DNA of 64,000 nt from Alphaproteobacteria bacterium (GCA_017528205.1 JAFXPE010000033.1:44026-108025), one strand, 5' to 3'; positions 1 to 8,445 are shown, counted from the first letter of the stretch. Notes: generated by a model from the letters alone, not told the origin. Numbers and translations are program-made.

Positions 1-386
1 GTTTTAGGATATATGGATTTCATCATATCTTTTATGTATGTGGCAAAAATGGATACTTCTACAATATCTGCTTGATAAATGGTAATGTGAATATGTGGTA
101 TATCGTTAGATTGTGTTTCAATAATACCTTCAAAAAAGTTCTGTATATCAGTTAATTTTCTCCATTTAGTCCCATACTTCCATTGATAATAGTGTGATAA
201 AATGGATTTTAAGGTTCTTTCCAGTTCAACTTCATCAACATATTGGTTCGGGTTTAATGATAAAGCATATAATCCATATGGTGTATCTCCAATCATTTCT
301 TTACTCATATCATCTATCCAAAGTGATTTCATCTTCCTTATTTTACTCTCTGTTTCTTGTGTTATTCTATTCTTAAATATCTTCAT
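1..386 (-). CDS. Partial gene, putative HUH-type replication/mobilisation protein (N-terminal part)
   Basis: An open frame runs from an ATG at 386 (minus strand) off the left edge, giving 128 residues. A strong ribosome site (AAAGGAGAG) sits about 5 nt upstream. The start reads MKIFKNRITQETESKIRKM. Near residues 98-104 a hydrophobic strand carries PHIHITIY, a His-x-His pair of the kind found in rolling-circle Rep proteins, relaxases and IS200-like transposases (HUH endonucleases). The catalytic Tyr would lie in the missing part, so the family is not proven. Codon use is far more AT-rich than in the housekeeping genes to the right, which fits a plasmid, phage or integrative-element origin. It reads away from the rest of the window. 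The frame is solid; the function is a motif-based guess. Confidence 0.5.
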   Translation of the reverse strand, partial: MKIFKNRITQETESKIRKMKSLWIDDMSKEMIGDTPYGLYALSLNPNQYVDEVELERTLKSILSHYYQWKYGTKWRKLTDIQNFFEGIIETQSNDIPHIHITIYQADIVEVSIFATYIKDMMKSIYPK

Positions 387-958
387 AATTCTCTCCTTTA
401 ATGGTTTATTGTGATTATTGATTTTAAATAATGCTAAATCATATGGTTAGTTTTTAACCATTGGAATTAGTGCGTTAAATTTAATTGTGGGATTAGCAAG
501 GTTGTTATTCAACATTCGGTGCTAACAAAATTCAAAAGCAACAAGAGCGTGGGAATTCCTTAAATATACCGCCCTTAACATCAAAATTACAGAGGATGTT
601 AATGCTCCATAATTCCATTGTTGCTGGTTCATAATAATATCAAGTGCTAAAATTCAAAAAGTTCAGATAATAAAGTTTTTATTGTAGGGTTCTAAATCAT
701 AGAGTTTTTAATCATAAAGTTTTTTACATAGAGTCTTTTATTATAACTTCTAAAAGTATTTATTAGAATTGGAGCAAAAAATTGAATTTTAAAAATCTCA
801 TACCAGAAACAATCCAAAAACGGTGGAATTTTTATGTGCTTTACCAACAAAAATCAGCGTTGCGGGCAATCATTAAAAATATAATGAATAATCAATAAGT
901 TATTGTATTATACAAGTGATTGAATTATCAACACATTTTATTGAGCGGTAGAAATTGC
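387..958. other. AT-rich intergenic region, no gene recognised
   Basis: About 570 bases without a credible coding frame or RNA. Homopolymer runs and stop codons are frequent on both strands. Several similar short phrases (aaagttttt, agagttttt) recur near 675-735. Composition matches the partial gene at the window edge rather than the chromosome to the right, so it probably belongs to the same acquired segment. Confidence 0.4.
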
Positions 959-987
959 TTGACACCATTATTTATAAGGATTATAAG
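959..987 (+). promoter_or_regulatory. Sigma-70-like promoter
   Basis: TTGACA at 959-964 and TATAAG at 982-987 are separated by exactly 17 nt. This is the best consensus promoter in the left part of the window. No coding frame follows; the next signal is a terminator at 1108-1136, so the expected product is an untranslated RNA of about 140 nt. Confidence 0.55.
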
Positions 988-992
988 CGACT

Positions 993-1136
993 CAACACAG
1001 TTACATTAAAAATTCATTTATTGGCAAGTTTTTGAGGTAATAATTTAGTATTTTCAATATGTTAGAGTTTTAGATTCGGTGCTTCCGACCCTCGCTACCA
1101 ATAAACGAAAAAGGTACCTGAAAAGGTGCCTTTTTT
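993..1136 (+). ncRNA. Candidate short transcript ending in a tRNA-like tail
   Basis: The interval lies between the promoter at 959-987 and an intrinsic terminator. It has no reading frame. Just before the terminator it contains CCGACCCTCGCTACCA, which looks like the 3' T-stem, acceptor strand and CCA of a tRNA. The rest of a cloverleaf is missing. It could be a small RNA, or a tRNA transcription unit whose body was replaced when an element integrated at the 3' end. Inference only. Confidence 0.25.
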
Positions 1137-1140
1137 GTTT
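1084..1140 (+). repeat. Direct repeat, tRNA-like 3' tail plus terminator, copy 1
   Basis: This 57-bp unit matches 1257-1313 with two mismatches. It starts with TCCGACCCTCGCTACCA and runs through a hairpin terminator. Duplicated tRNA 3' ends with their terminators are typical of attachment sites of integrases that target tRNA or tmRNA genes. No intact tRNA with this tail lies in the window. Confidence 0.7.
1108..1136 (+). terminator. Intrinsic terminator in repeat copy 1
   Basis: GGTACC pairs with GGTGCC (one G-U pair), extended by an A-run on the left and six Ts on the right. Confidence 0.7.
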
Positions 1141-1256
1141 ATATGTGTAGCCGGATACGAACCAACATAAGACGGCTTTAGCCGGATTTCGGGGGTTTGA
1201 CGCCAAGCGAAAAAGGCGATAGCCGTTGAGCGCGAAGGAAACGCGAAGCGGAACAA
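1141..1256. other. GC-richer spacer between the two tRNA-tail repeats
   Basis: The 116-bp spacer is clearly richer in G+C than the DNA on either side. It holds two copies of AGCCGGAT, and its end (gcgaaggaaacgcgaagcgg) abuts the second tail. No reading frame or tRNA fold was found. It may be what is left between two recombination sites. Confidence 0.4.
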
Positions 1257-1313
1257 TCCGACCCTCGCTACCAATAAACGAAAAAGGTACCTAAAAAGGT
1301 GCTTTTTTTGTTT
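1257..1313 (+). repeat. Direct repeat, tRNA-like 3' tail plus terminator, copy 2
   Basis: Second copy of the 57-bp unit, 173 bp downstream of the first. Differences are G to A in the loop and C to T in the stem. It marks the boundary between the AT-rich segment and the ordinary chromosomal operon starting at mlaA. Confidence 0.7.
1281..1309 (+). terminator. Intrinsic terminator in repeat copy 2
   Basis: Same hairpin as the first copy but weakened by two G-U pairs; followed by a seven-T run. Confidence 0.55.
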
Positions 1314-1418
1314 TTAAATAAATCGGAAATAATAGCAAAAAAATAAGCTTTACAAAATTATACATACCTATAAGTATAAAAAAGTTGCAATAAACATACC
1401 CAAAAGTACATTTTTTAA

Positions 1419-1447
1419 TTGATTTATCTGTCTTTAGAATATATATT
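1419..1447 (+). promoter_or_regulatory. Likely promoter of the mlaA operon
   Basis: TTGATT (1419-1424) and TATATT (1442-1447) are spaced by 17 nt, with mlaA starting 24 nt further on. A second, poorer pair (TTTACA at about 1351) lies upstream. Confidence 0.5.
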
Positions 1448-1470
1448 ACGAGGCTAAAGGAAGATGAAAA

Positions 1471-2247
1471 ATGAATAAAATATCAAAGTTTTTGGGAGTA
1501 TTACTCCTCGCCTCCGCGGCGCAAATTGTTCCGGTTTGGGCTGAAGAAAATGCCGACGATTCGGCATTGGAAAGCTACAATCGGGCAATGTTTAACTTTA
1601 ACGCGGTTGCCGATCATTTTGTAATTAAGCCGGTAGCAAAAGGATATCGTGCCATAACCACGGAGTTTATCCGTGAGCGTGTTCGTAATTTTTACGCCAA
1701 TCTCAAAGAGCCGGTTTCGGTGGTTAATCACACTTTGCAAGGAGATATAGCGGATTCCGGCAAATCGCTCGGCCGTTTTTTGATAAACTCCACTCTCGGT
1801 TTGTTGGGAACATTTGATGTCGCCTCCGGTTGGGGCATTAAGAAAAATGAAACAGATTTTGATAAAACCCTCGCCGCTTGGTGTGTGCCTGATGGTCCGT
1901 TTTTTATTTTGCCGATTTTTGGTCCGAGTACCCCACGCGCCACAACCGGTATGGCTGCAGATGCGTTTACGGGAACAACTTATTGGACCGGATATTTCGC
2001 TACTTTCGGCAACGATGTGGAAAAATATTCCTTCTATTATGGTATTACGGCTCTTGGTTTTGTCAGTATGCGTGAAGAAAAAATCGAGTTTTTGGATAAT
2101 CTTACCGCCAATTCGGTCGATCCGTACAGCACCATTAAGTCGGCATATATTCAAAATCGCCTTAAAATAGGCGTATGCGGAAAAGCCGGTGCTTCGGCCG
2201 AAGAAGCCGGATATGACTTTGATTTTGACGATATGGATGACGAATAG
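1471..2247 (+). CDS. mlaA: MlaA/VacJ family outer-membrane phospholipid-removal protein
   Basis: MlaA sits in the outer membrane and removes misplaced phospholipids from the outer leaflet, handing them to periplasmic MlaC. The 258-residue protein begins with a signal peptide (cut after about residue 24, VWA-EE) but has no lipobox Cys, unlike the E. coli lipoprotein. Family hallmarks are ESYNRAMFNFN near residue 33, a conserved core around LGRFLINSTLGLLGTFD, and the near-terminal DPYSTIKSAYIQNR. The C-terminus is very acidic (DFDFDDMDDE). A ribosome site AAAGGAAG precedes it; an out-of-frame ATG at 1464 opens only a four-codon frame. mlaC follows after 22 nt. The permease genes mlaFED are not in the window. 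Confidence 0.93.
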   Translation: MNKISKFLGVLLLASAAQIVPVWAEENADDSALESYNRAMFNFNAVADHFVIKPVAKGYRAITTEFIRERVRNFYANLKEPVSVVNHTLQGDIADSGKSLGRFLINSTLGLLGTFDVASGWGIKKNETDFDKTLAAWCVPDGPFFILPIFGPSTPRATTGMAADAFTGTTYWTGYFATFGNDVEKYSFYYGITALGFVSMREEKIEFLDNLTANSVDPYSTIKSAYIQNRLKIGVCGKAGASAEEAGYDFDFDDMDDE

Positions 2248-2269
2248 TTTTTTATAAAGGAGTAATTAA

Positions 2270-2866
2270 ATGAAAAAATTGTTTTCTGTTTTGTTTGCGT
2301 CTTTGCTTTTTTGTGCGACCAATGCGCAAGCCGATGTTAACCCTGCCAAAGCAGAGGAATTTATCAAAAACGTTACCACTCAAGGCATTGAAGAGCTGAT
2401 AAATTCTAATGTTTCCGATGCGGAAAGAAATGCCCGCTTCACCAAGCTTTTCAATCAGGATTTGGATTTGGATTTTATAGGCAAGTTCGTTCTCGGCCGC
2501 TATTGGCGTACGGCTACCCCGAAGCAACGCGAGGAATTTATTGACGTTTATCGTAAGCTCAATATCAAAACCTGGTCGGAACGCTTTAACGAATTTAAGG
2601 GTAAACATTTTGAATTCTTGGGTACCGAAACCTCAAAGTCAGAAGATCAGATTTTTGTAAATACACAAGTTCCAATGCAAGAAGGTGCTCCGGCGTCGGT
2701 TAAATGGCGCGTTAAGGATAACAACGGCACCATGCGCATTGTCGATATTATCATTGAAAATGTCAGCTTGGCGCAAACTGCACGCAGCGAATATACCTCG
2801 TATATTCAAAAGTCTCCGAACGGCATTGACGGCCTGATTCAAGATTTGAAAGCTAAATTAAAATAA
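2270..2866 (+). CDS. mlaC: MlaC/Ttg2D periplasmic phospholipid-binding protein
   Basis: MlaC ferries phospholipids between MlaA in the outer membrane and the inner-membrane Mla ABC complex. The 198-residue product has a typical signal peptide (residues 1-21, ending NAQA). The mature part shows the family pattern: FTKLFNQDLDLDFIGKFVLGRYWRTATPKQREEF near the middle, and VDIIIENVSLAQTARSEY toward the end. It sits 22 nt after mlaA with its own AAAGGAG site, and mtaB starts one base after its stop, so the four genes are probably co-transcribed. Confidence 0.92.
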   Translation: MKKLFSVLFASLLFCATNAQADVNPAKAEEFIKNVTTQGIEELINSNVSDAERNARFTKLFNQDLDLDFIGKFVLGRYWRTATPKQREEFIDVYRKLNIKTWSERFNEFKGKHFEFLGTETSKSEDQIFVNTQVPMQEGAPASVKWRVKDNNGTMRIVDIIIENVSLAQTARSEYTSYIQKSPNGIDGLIQDLKAKLK

Positions 2867-2867
2867 T

Positions 2868-3902
2868 ATGGCTGAGGTAATTACATTCGGTTGCCGGATT
2901 AATGCCTATGAATCCGAGGTAATTAAGGAAAAGCTTAAAGATTACGAGAATTTAATTATCGTAAACACTTGTGCCGTAACCGGAGAAGCCGAGCGGCAAT
3001 GTCGTCAGGCCATTCGCAAACTCAAACGCGAACATCCGGAATGCGAGATTATCGTTACCGGATGTTCGGCGCAAATCAATGCCGCAAAACTGGCAGATAT
3101 GCCGGAAGTTACGCTGGTTTTGGGAAATATCGAAAAAAAAGAAATTGAAAAATATGTCGGCGGAATTTTTGCCGATAAAAAGCAGGTCAGCGACATTTTT
3201 TCCGATACGGTATGTGATGATTATTTGATTACCGGTTTTGAAGGGCGACACAAAGCCTTTGTGCAAATTCAGCAGGGTTGCAACCACCGTTGCACCTATT
3301 GCATTGTGCCTTACGCTCGCGGCAAAAACCGGAGCGTGCCGCAAGAATTAATTATTAGGCAGATAAAAAAACTGTTGGCCGCCGGCTTTAAGGAAATTTG
3401 TTTGACCGGCGTCGATATTTGTTCGTATCAGCCGTCTTTGAGCGCTTTAGTGGCAAATATTTTGGAGCAAATTCCGGAATTGCCTCTTTTGGCCTTCGGT
3501 TCACTCGATCCGGCAGCGATTGATGATAAATTTATAGATTTACTAAATAAATACAATAATATATCCGATTATTTTCATTTTTCAATTCAATCAGGTGATA
3601 ACGAGGTGTTGCGTTCTATGGGACGTCGCCACAAACGTGAAGATGTTATAAATTTATGTAATAAAATCAAAAAGATAAAGCCACAAGCTAAATTTGGTGC
3701 CGACTTTATATGCGGATTTCCGACCGAAACCGAAACCGCGTTTGAAAATACTTGTCTTTTGGTAAAAGAAGCCGGATTGAATAAGTTGCACGTCTTTCCG
3801 TATTCGGAACGTTCCGGAACTCCGGCGGCCAAAATGAAGCAGTTGCCGATGGCTGAACGCCGCAGAAGAGCCGCAATTTTAAGAGAATTAAGTGAGGAAT
3901 AA
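2868..3902 (+). CDS. mtaB: tRNA threonylcarbamoyladenosine 2-methylthiotransferase MtaB, short form
   Basis: Radical-SAM enzyme that adds a methylthio group to t6A37 of tRNAs, using two 4Fe-4S clusters. The N-terminal UPF0004 domain has the expected Cys residues (ITFGCRINAYESE, VNTCAVTGEAERQ, VTGCSAQ). The radical-SAM motif CNHRCTYC lies near residue 140. At 344 residues it is shorter than the usual 420-450: the frame stops after LRELSEE and the C-terminal TRAM RNA-binding domain is absent. The stop is immediately followed by the ftsY start, so the loss is not an obvious recent frameshift. MtaB next to FtsY is a common alphaproteobacterial arrangement. Confidence 0.88.
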   Translation: MAEVITFGCRINAYESEVIKEKLKDYENLIIVNTCAVTGEAERQCRQAIRKLKREHPECEIIVTGCSAQINAAKLADMPEVTLVLGNIEKKEIEKYVGGIFADKKQVSDIFSDTVCDDYLITGFEGRHKAFVQIQQGCNHRCTYCIVPYARGKNRSVPQELIIRQIKKLLAAGFKEICLTGVDICSYQPSLSALVANILEQIPELPLLAFGSLDPAAIDDKFIDLLNKYNNISDYFHFSIQSGDNEVLRSMGRRHKREDVINLCNKIKKIKPQAKFGADFICGFPTETETAFENTCLLVKEAGLNKLHVFPYSERSGTPAAKMKQLPMAERRRRAAILRELSEE

Positions 3903-4820
3903 ATGAGTTTTTGGGAAAAACTGGGACTGGGATTAAAGAAAACTTCGGCTAATATAACCGGCGGAATTGCCGATATTTTTACCAAAAAGAAGCTGGATGC
4001 CGCCACTTTGGAAGAATTGGAAGAACTCTTACTTGAGGCAGATTTTGGCGTGGAAACTGCAATGCGTATAGTTTCCGAGTTTTCCGCTCAAAAACAAAAC
4101 AAAGAAATTACCGATGAAGAAATTCGCACTCTGTTGGCGCAGAATATAGAGCAAATACTGCAACCTTGCGAGGGTAAAACCTTGCTTGATTCCCCTGCTA
4201 AACCCTACGTTATTTTAATGGTCGGAGTTAACGGCGCCGGCAAAACCACCACCATAGGCAAAATTGCGGCAAAATTGCAGGCTCAGGGCAAAAAGGTTTC
4301 GTTTATTGCCGCCGATACATTTCGCGCCGCGGCGGTGGCGCAACTTAAAGTTTGGGCAGAACGCTCGAATATTCGCCTTTTCAGCGGTCCTGACGGTTGT
4401 GATAGCGCCGGTTTGTGTTATGACGGCCTTAATGCGGCCATCAAAAACGGCGACGATGTGGTATTTATTGATACTGCCGGTCGCTTGCAGAACAAAAGCG
4501 GCTTAATGGCTGAGCTGGAAAAAATCGTGCGCGTAATTAAAAAGCTTTTGCCGGAGGCTCCGCATAAAGTTTTGTTAACGCTTGATGCCACCACCGGTCA
4601 AAATGCTGTGGCACAGGTGCAAACTTTTAAGGATATTGTCGGAGTTAACGGCCTGATTGTAACCAAACTCGACGGTACTGCCAAAGGCGGAATTCTAGTG
4701 GCAATTGCCGACAAATATAAACTTCCGATATATTACATCGGTGTTGGCGAACAAATCGATGATTTAGATGAATTTAAAGCCGCCGACTATGCCCGTCAAT
4801 TGCTTAACTTGCCGCGATAA
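3903..4820 (+). CDS. ftsY: Signal recognition particle receptor FtsY
   Basis: FtsY is the SRP GTPase receptor that docks ribosome-nascent-chain-SRP complexes at the inner membrane. The 305-residue protein has a short N domain and a complete G domain: GVNGAGKTTTIGK (P-loop, about residue 110), DTFRAAAVAQL, DTAGRLQNKSGLM and TKLDGTAKGG. The long acidic A domain of E. coli FtsY is absent, as in many alphaproteobacteria. It starts at the base after the mtaB stop. Its last 17 bases overlap the 3' end of the opposing YfhO-like gene. Confidence 0.95.
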   Translation: MSFWEKLGLGLKKTSANITGGIADIFTKKKLDAATLEELEELLLEADFGVETAMRIVSEFSAQKQNKEITDEEIRTLLAQNIEQILQPCEGKTLLDSPAKPYVILMVGVNGAGKTTTIGKIAAKLQAQGKKVSFIAADTFRAAAVAQLKVWAERSNIRLFSGPDGCDSAGLCYDGLNAAIKNGDDVVFIDTAGRLQNKSGLMAELEKIVRVIKKLLPEAPHKVLLTLDATTGQNAVAQVQTFKDIVGVNGLIVTKLDGTAKGGILVAIADKYKLPIYYIGVGEQIDDLDEFKAADYARQLLNLPR

Positions 4821-7452
4821 TTCTTTTCTTTCGGCCGCGGTATAGTGCTATGCCCAGCAATAACCATACCGCCAAACTGATAAATCCCCCTAACCGCCAA
4901 TACGGTGTTTCATAACTCAGTTCGACGTGATGTTTCCCCGCCGGTAACAATAACGCCATAAAGGCAATATCGGCCTTGATGAGCGGCGCATCTTGGTTAT
5001 TGACTTTAGCCTGCCAGCCCTTAGAATACGGAACAGACATAAATACATATTGTTCTTTGTCGGTATTCACCTCGAAATCAAACTTATTCTCGGACATTTT
5101 GACATTCTCGCCCAACGCTTTCAAATGCGATATATTTTGCATAATATCCGCTTTGCGGCGCAGATACACTTTCATATCCGAGGTTGTATATTTGCCGATG
5201 ATATTAAACGCCGTGCGTATGTGATTGATTTGATTTTCGGTATAGCCCAAATTTATCAGCCATTCGTGTTTATTGCCGTAAGTGTGGCTTAATCCGGTTG
5301 TTGCTTTCATTGCCGCCTGAATTTCGCTGTGCACCGTGGTATCATCAAAGCCGGCAAAACCCAGCATATAACCCTGAATATAATCTTTGACATAATTGAG
5401 ATTTTCCAAACCGTTAAGGTAAAGGTATATTTCACCAAAGCTCATCGGTTCGGTAAGAATATTCACATACGGGTCGAGCGGCGGTATATAAAAGCCATTA
5501 GAGTTAAGCGGAACTCCGCCATCGGTCTCGAGTTTATAGGCTACCTCGGTTTCTTCAATATGTAATTCTTCCGGCGCAACGGTTTCTGCCGAATTTTCCA
5601 AAATCACCGCTTGCAAAAGTGCCTGTTGGCGGGCAAAAGGCGAAAGTTTCATAAAATCATCGAGCGCTAACGCTTGCTCAAAGCCGTAAATCAACGAAGT
5701 TTTGAACTCCGGACGGGCAATAATGTAATTATTTTCCTTAATCTGCCAATTATAACCCACCGGCAACAAATAGCTGTGTGCAACATCGGAGATAAAATAT
5801 TCCACCCCCAGTAAAGCCGCCAATTCCGCACGGCGGTCAAGGTTTAAATATTGCGTCACCCACGGCGGTGTCAAAAGCGCTACCGAACGATGAAAACGGT
5901 CTACATTGTCATTATAAATACTCATATAAAAGTTGGTTCCGCTTAGGCCGTAAAGCCACGAAGCATTACTGCGCTCGCTTAACCTTATCTGATTATAACG
6001 CCGCATATCGCCGGACATTATTTTTGCCAAAGTCGGCAATCCGGAATCATTGATAACGGTTTGATACGCAACTCCGGCCGGCATATTGCGTTTGCCGTAT
6101 TTGTCTTCTCCCGTGCTGAAATATACAAATGCCGAGGCCAAAGCGGAAAAAGCCGCCGCCAATGTGAAAATCACTGCCGCCTGACGTTCATCGCCCCCGC
6201 GGGCATAAAACAGCAAAAAGATAACTACGGCTTCTTCAATTAAAAACAGGAAAGATTTTTCAATATCCTGAGTGTAAAAACCGACCAAAATAATATATAT
6301 CAAACACCAACACACGGCGGATTTCAGCTTCTTTTTATCCAGCATTTGCAACGATAACGTTATAATATATGCCACCACCAGACAATAAGCCCACACCCAA
6401 CGATTTGCCGGATAGCTGAAACCGTTCAACACATAACCGCAAATCGGCGTTAAAAGAAACAGCGTTAAAATCATAAACTCCGCTTTTAATCTGATATGAC
6501 CGGAAGTTTTGAAAAACACCAACAAACAAGGCAACGCCACCGCGCCGAAACCGACAACGCTGTCGCTGGCCAAAGCCCAAGTCGGCCGAATAAAACTCAT
6601 TAAAATTTGCTTGTAATAAAACGAAGGATAAATCACCGGCAGATAATATTTTATATCCATGCGGCCCTGATTCATCATATTTTCGGCCAACGGCAACAAA
6701 ATAATTGCCGCCCCCGCAATCGCTATCGCAGAAAATCCGCCGATTTTCAACATTTTGCCGAGCGCCGATTGCCAATTATGCGACTGTAATCCGTCTTCGA
6801 TAAAGCGCAAAATGCCGTATCCCAGCAAAAACAGGCTCATCATATAGGCAAAATAAAAGTGGTTTAAAAAGCACCACATCAACATCAACGTATACATGCC
6901 GAATTTATTGTTGTTCCACAAACGGTCAAAGCCGATAATCAAAAGCGGAAACAAATACATCGGATTAATGAAATACATCTGAATAAAGCCGATATACATT
7001 GTGGCGCAAAAAGTATAAATAACGGCTCCGGCCAACACATATTGCGGCTTTTGACGGCGATAAAATGCAAAAGCGCTGTACGCCAAGCCGCAAAGATAAA
7101 ACTTGAAAACGATAATGCCGTCAAACACATATTCCGACCATTTTTCGGGAGTTAGCGCCGAAATATAATTAAACGGATCAAAAATATAAGCCGCCAAAGT
7201 GGTGGGAATATCGGCACCATACCCCATACCGTGATTCCACATCGGAATAATAAAATTGTGTTCGATAAATATATTGCGGCAAATTTCGTTTATCCAACGC
7301 CCCATATACAAAAACGAGGTATAATGCTGCTCCAAACCGTCGATATTTTCAAATAAAGCTAACCCCTGCTGCATAAAATACACGCCGAAACAGCCGAAAA
7401 ACAAAAGGCTGAAAACCAGCGTGTAAAGCAATATATATTTAACTGTGTTCAT
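4804..7452 (-). CDS. YfhO-family multi-pass membrane protein
   Basis: An 882-residue inner-membrane protein of the YfhO type, GT-C-like integral proteins linked in Firmicutes to decoration of surface polymers with sugars. A dozen or more hydrophobic helices fill roughly residues 5-450, with a large extracytoplasmic part after that and a final helix near residues 855-875. The early loop contains MWNHGMGYGADIPTT and YIFDPFNYISAL, typical of the family. The C-terminal beta-rich stretch with PYSKGWQAKVN is also a YfhO hallmark. The substrate is unknown. It is monocistronic and converges on ftsY with a 17-bp overlap. Start ATG has a weak AGGAAAG site. Confidence 0.8.
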   Translation of the reverse strand: MNTVKYILLYTLVFSLLFFGCFGVYFMQQGLALFENIDGLEQHYTSFLYMGRWINEICRNIFIEHNFIIPMWNHGMGYGADIPTTLAAYIFDPFNYISALTPEKWSEYVFDGIIVFKFYLCGLAYSAFAFYRRQKPQYVLAGAVIYTFCATMYIGFIQMYFINPMYLFPLLIIGFDRLWNNNKFGMYTLMLMWCFLNHFYFAYMMSLFLLGYGILRFIEDGLQSHNWQSALGKMLKIGGFSAIAIAGAAIILLPLAENMMNQGRMDIKYYLPVIYPSFYYKQILMSFIRPTWALASDSVVGFGAVALPCLLVFFKTSGHIRLKAEFMILTLFLLTPICGYVLNGFSYPANRWVWAYCLVVAYIITLSLQMLDKKKLKSAVCWCLIYIILVGFYTQDIEKSFLFLIEEAVVIFLLFYARGGDERQAAVIFTLAAAFSALASAFVYFSTGEDKYGKRNMPAGVAYQTVINDSGLPTLAKIMSGDMRRYNQIRLSERSNASWLYGLSGTNFYMSIYNDNVDRFHRSVALLTPPWVTQYLNLDRRAELAALLGVEYFISDVAHSYLLPVGYNWQIKENNYIIARPEFKTSLIYGFEQALALDDFMKLSPFARQQALLQAVILENSAETVAPEELHIEETEVAYKLETDGGVPLNSNGFYIPPLDPYVNILTEPMSFGEIYLYLNGLENLNYVKDYIQGYMLGFAGFDDTTVHSEIQAAMKATTGLSHTYGNKHEWLINLGYTENQINHIRTAFNIIGKYTTSDMKVYLRRKADIMQNISHLKALGENVKMSENKFDFEVNTDKEQYVFMSVPYSKGWQAKVNNQDAPLIKADIAFMALLLPAGKHHVELSYETPYWRLGGFISLAVWLLLGIALYRGRKKRIIAAS

Positions 7453-7469
7453 TATGTTGCTTTCCTAAG

Positions 7470-7546
7470 TGGTGCAAGCGGGCGGACTCGAACCGCCTGC
7501 CTACTTCTTAGGAGGAAGTCGCTCTATCCTGATGAGCTACGCCTGC
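7470..7546 (-). tRNA. tRNA-Arg (CCT)
   Basis: Reading the minus strand, the gene begins GCAGGCGTAGCTCATCAGG and folds into a full cloverleaf. The acceptor GCAGGCG pairs with CGCTTGC (one G-U); the anticodon stem is ACTTC/GAAGT around loop CTCCTAA, giving anticodon CCT. The T-arm is GGCGG-TTCGAGT-CCGCC and CCA is encoded. It lies 34 nt after merR on the same strand and may be processed from the ihfA-merR transcript. Confidence 0.95.
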
Positions 7547-7580
7547 AATATTTTTTGTTTATTGCTCCTTAAGTGTATAT

Positions 7581-8012
7581 CTACATTCCGGCAAGTTTGT
7601 TGCGCAATATTTTCAATTCTCCCACCGCATCGGAGATACCGCGCAAAATTTCCGGCTTTAAGCGATTAACCACTGCCGCCGGTGCTTCAACCTTTTTCTC
7701 GGCCTCGGCGAGATTGTCTGCAAAGAAGTCTTTTTGAATTTCCTCATTTCCCAAAAGATTTTTCAGCCCTTTGGATTTTATCAGTTGCTGAGCGCCTTCA
7801 ATAGTATAGCGGTTGCTGTATAACAAATTTTTAATCAGCTTAATAACTTCCACATCGTCCGGACGATAATATCTGCGACCGCCGCCGGTTTTCATCGGTT
7901 TAATTTGGCTGAACTTAGTTTCCCAAAAACGCAAAACGTGCGCAGCCACGCCGAGTTCTTCGGCAACTTCGGCAATTGTTTTGAATGCGGACTTTGACTT
8001 ATTTACAACCAT
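7581..8012 (-). CDS. MerR-family transcriptional regulator
   Basis: A 143-residue DNA-binding protein. Residues 9-75 form a MerR winged helix: [22 protein letters not shown], followed by [23 protein letters not shown]. The C-terminal part is short, charged and probably coiled, with no metal-binding Cys, so it is not a metal or redox sensor. A merR gene directly behind ihfA is a conserved alphaproteobacterial pair; its targets are largely unstudied. It lies 24 nt downstream of ihfA. Confidence 0.85.
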   Translation of the reverse strand: MVVNKSKSAFKTIAEVAEELGVAAHVLRFWETKFSQIKPMKTGGGRRYYRPDDVEVIKLIKNLLYSNRYTIEGAQQLIKSKGLKNLLGNEEIQKDFFADNLAEAEKKVEAPAAVVNRLKPEILRGISDAVGELKILRNKLAGM

Positions 8013-8036
8013 GTAGCGCCCTATCTGCCAAACAAA

Positions 8037-8327
8037 CTATTTTGTGCCGTTGACAGCCTTTCTTAAAATTTGCGAAGGTTTGAACGAAATAACCGTACGC
8101 GGAGTAATCGGCGCGGCAACACCGGTTTTCGGGTTACGTCCGACTCGAGCATTCTTTTTGCGCAAGGCAAAAGTACCGAATGAAGAAATTTTCACATCGT
8201 TACCGCGTTCCAATTCCGCTTTGATTTCCTCGATAATCATATCCAAAACATCGCCGGAATCTTTGCGAGACAATCCGATTTCTTCATAAATAGCTTCTGT
8301 TATGCTTACACGCGTGATAGTTTTCAT
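8037..8327 (-). CDS. ihfA: Integration host factor subunit alpha
   Basis: IHF-alpha pairs with IHF-beta to bind and bend DNA. The 96-residue protein starts MKTITRVSITEAIYEEIGLSR and contains the DNABII signature GRNPKTGVAAPITPR. A nine-residue longer frame from 8354 is possible, but the ATG at 8327 has GGAAGG at ideal distance, so that start was chosen. It heads a unit with merR and possibly tRNA-Arg. The upstream genes of the classical alpha cluster (plsX, fabH) are absent here. Confidence 0.92.
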   Translation of the reverse strand: MKTITRVSITEAIYEEIGLSRKDSGDVLDMIIEEIKAELERGNDVKISSFGTFALRKKNARVGRNPKTGVAAPITPRTVISFKPSQILRKAVNGTK

Positions 8328-8445
8328 TTTTTCCTTCCCAGTTAGATTAAACATTTACCTTAACATAATACGCCTGTTACAAAAACAAAACAGCTTTAAC
8401 AAAATGATGCACAACTTTTTTAAAGTTTATTTTTATTTTGTGATT

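Noticed and set aside
194..414. Two short plus-strand frames at the left edge
   Set aside because: They lie antisense to the HUH-like gene, which has a strong ribosome site and a longer frame; no start signal of their own.
1501..2154. 217-codon minus-strand frame
   Set aside because: Antisense to mlaA; Cys- and Ile-rich nonsense composition typical of a shadow frame.
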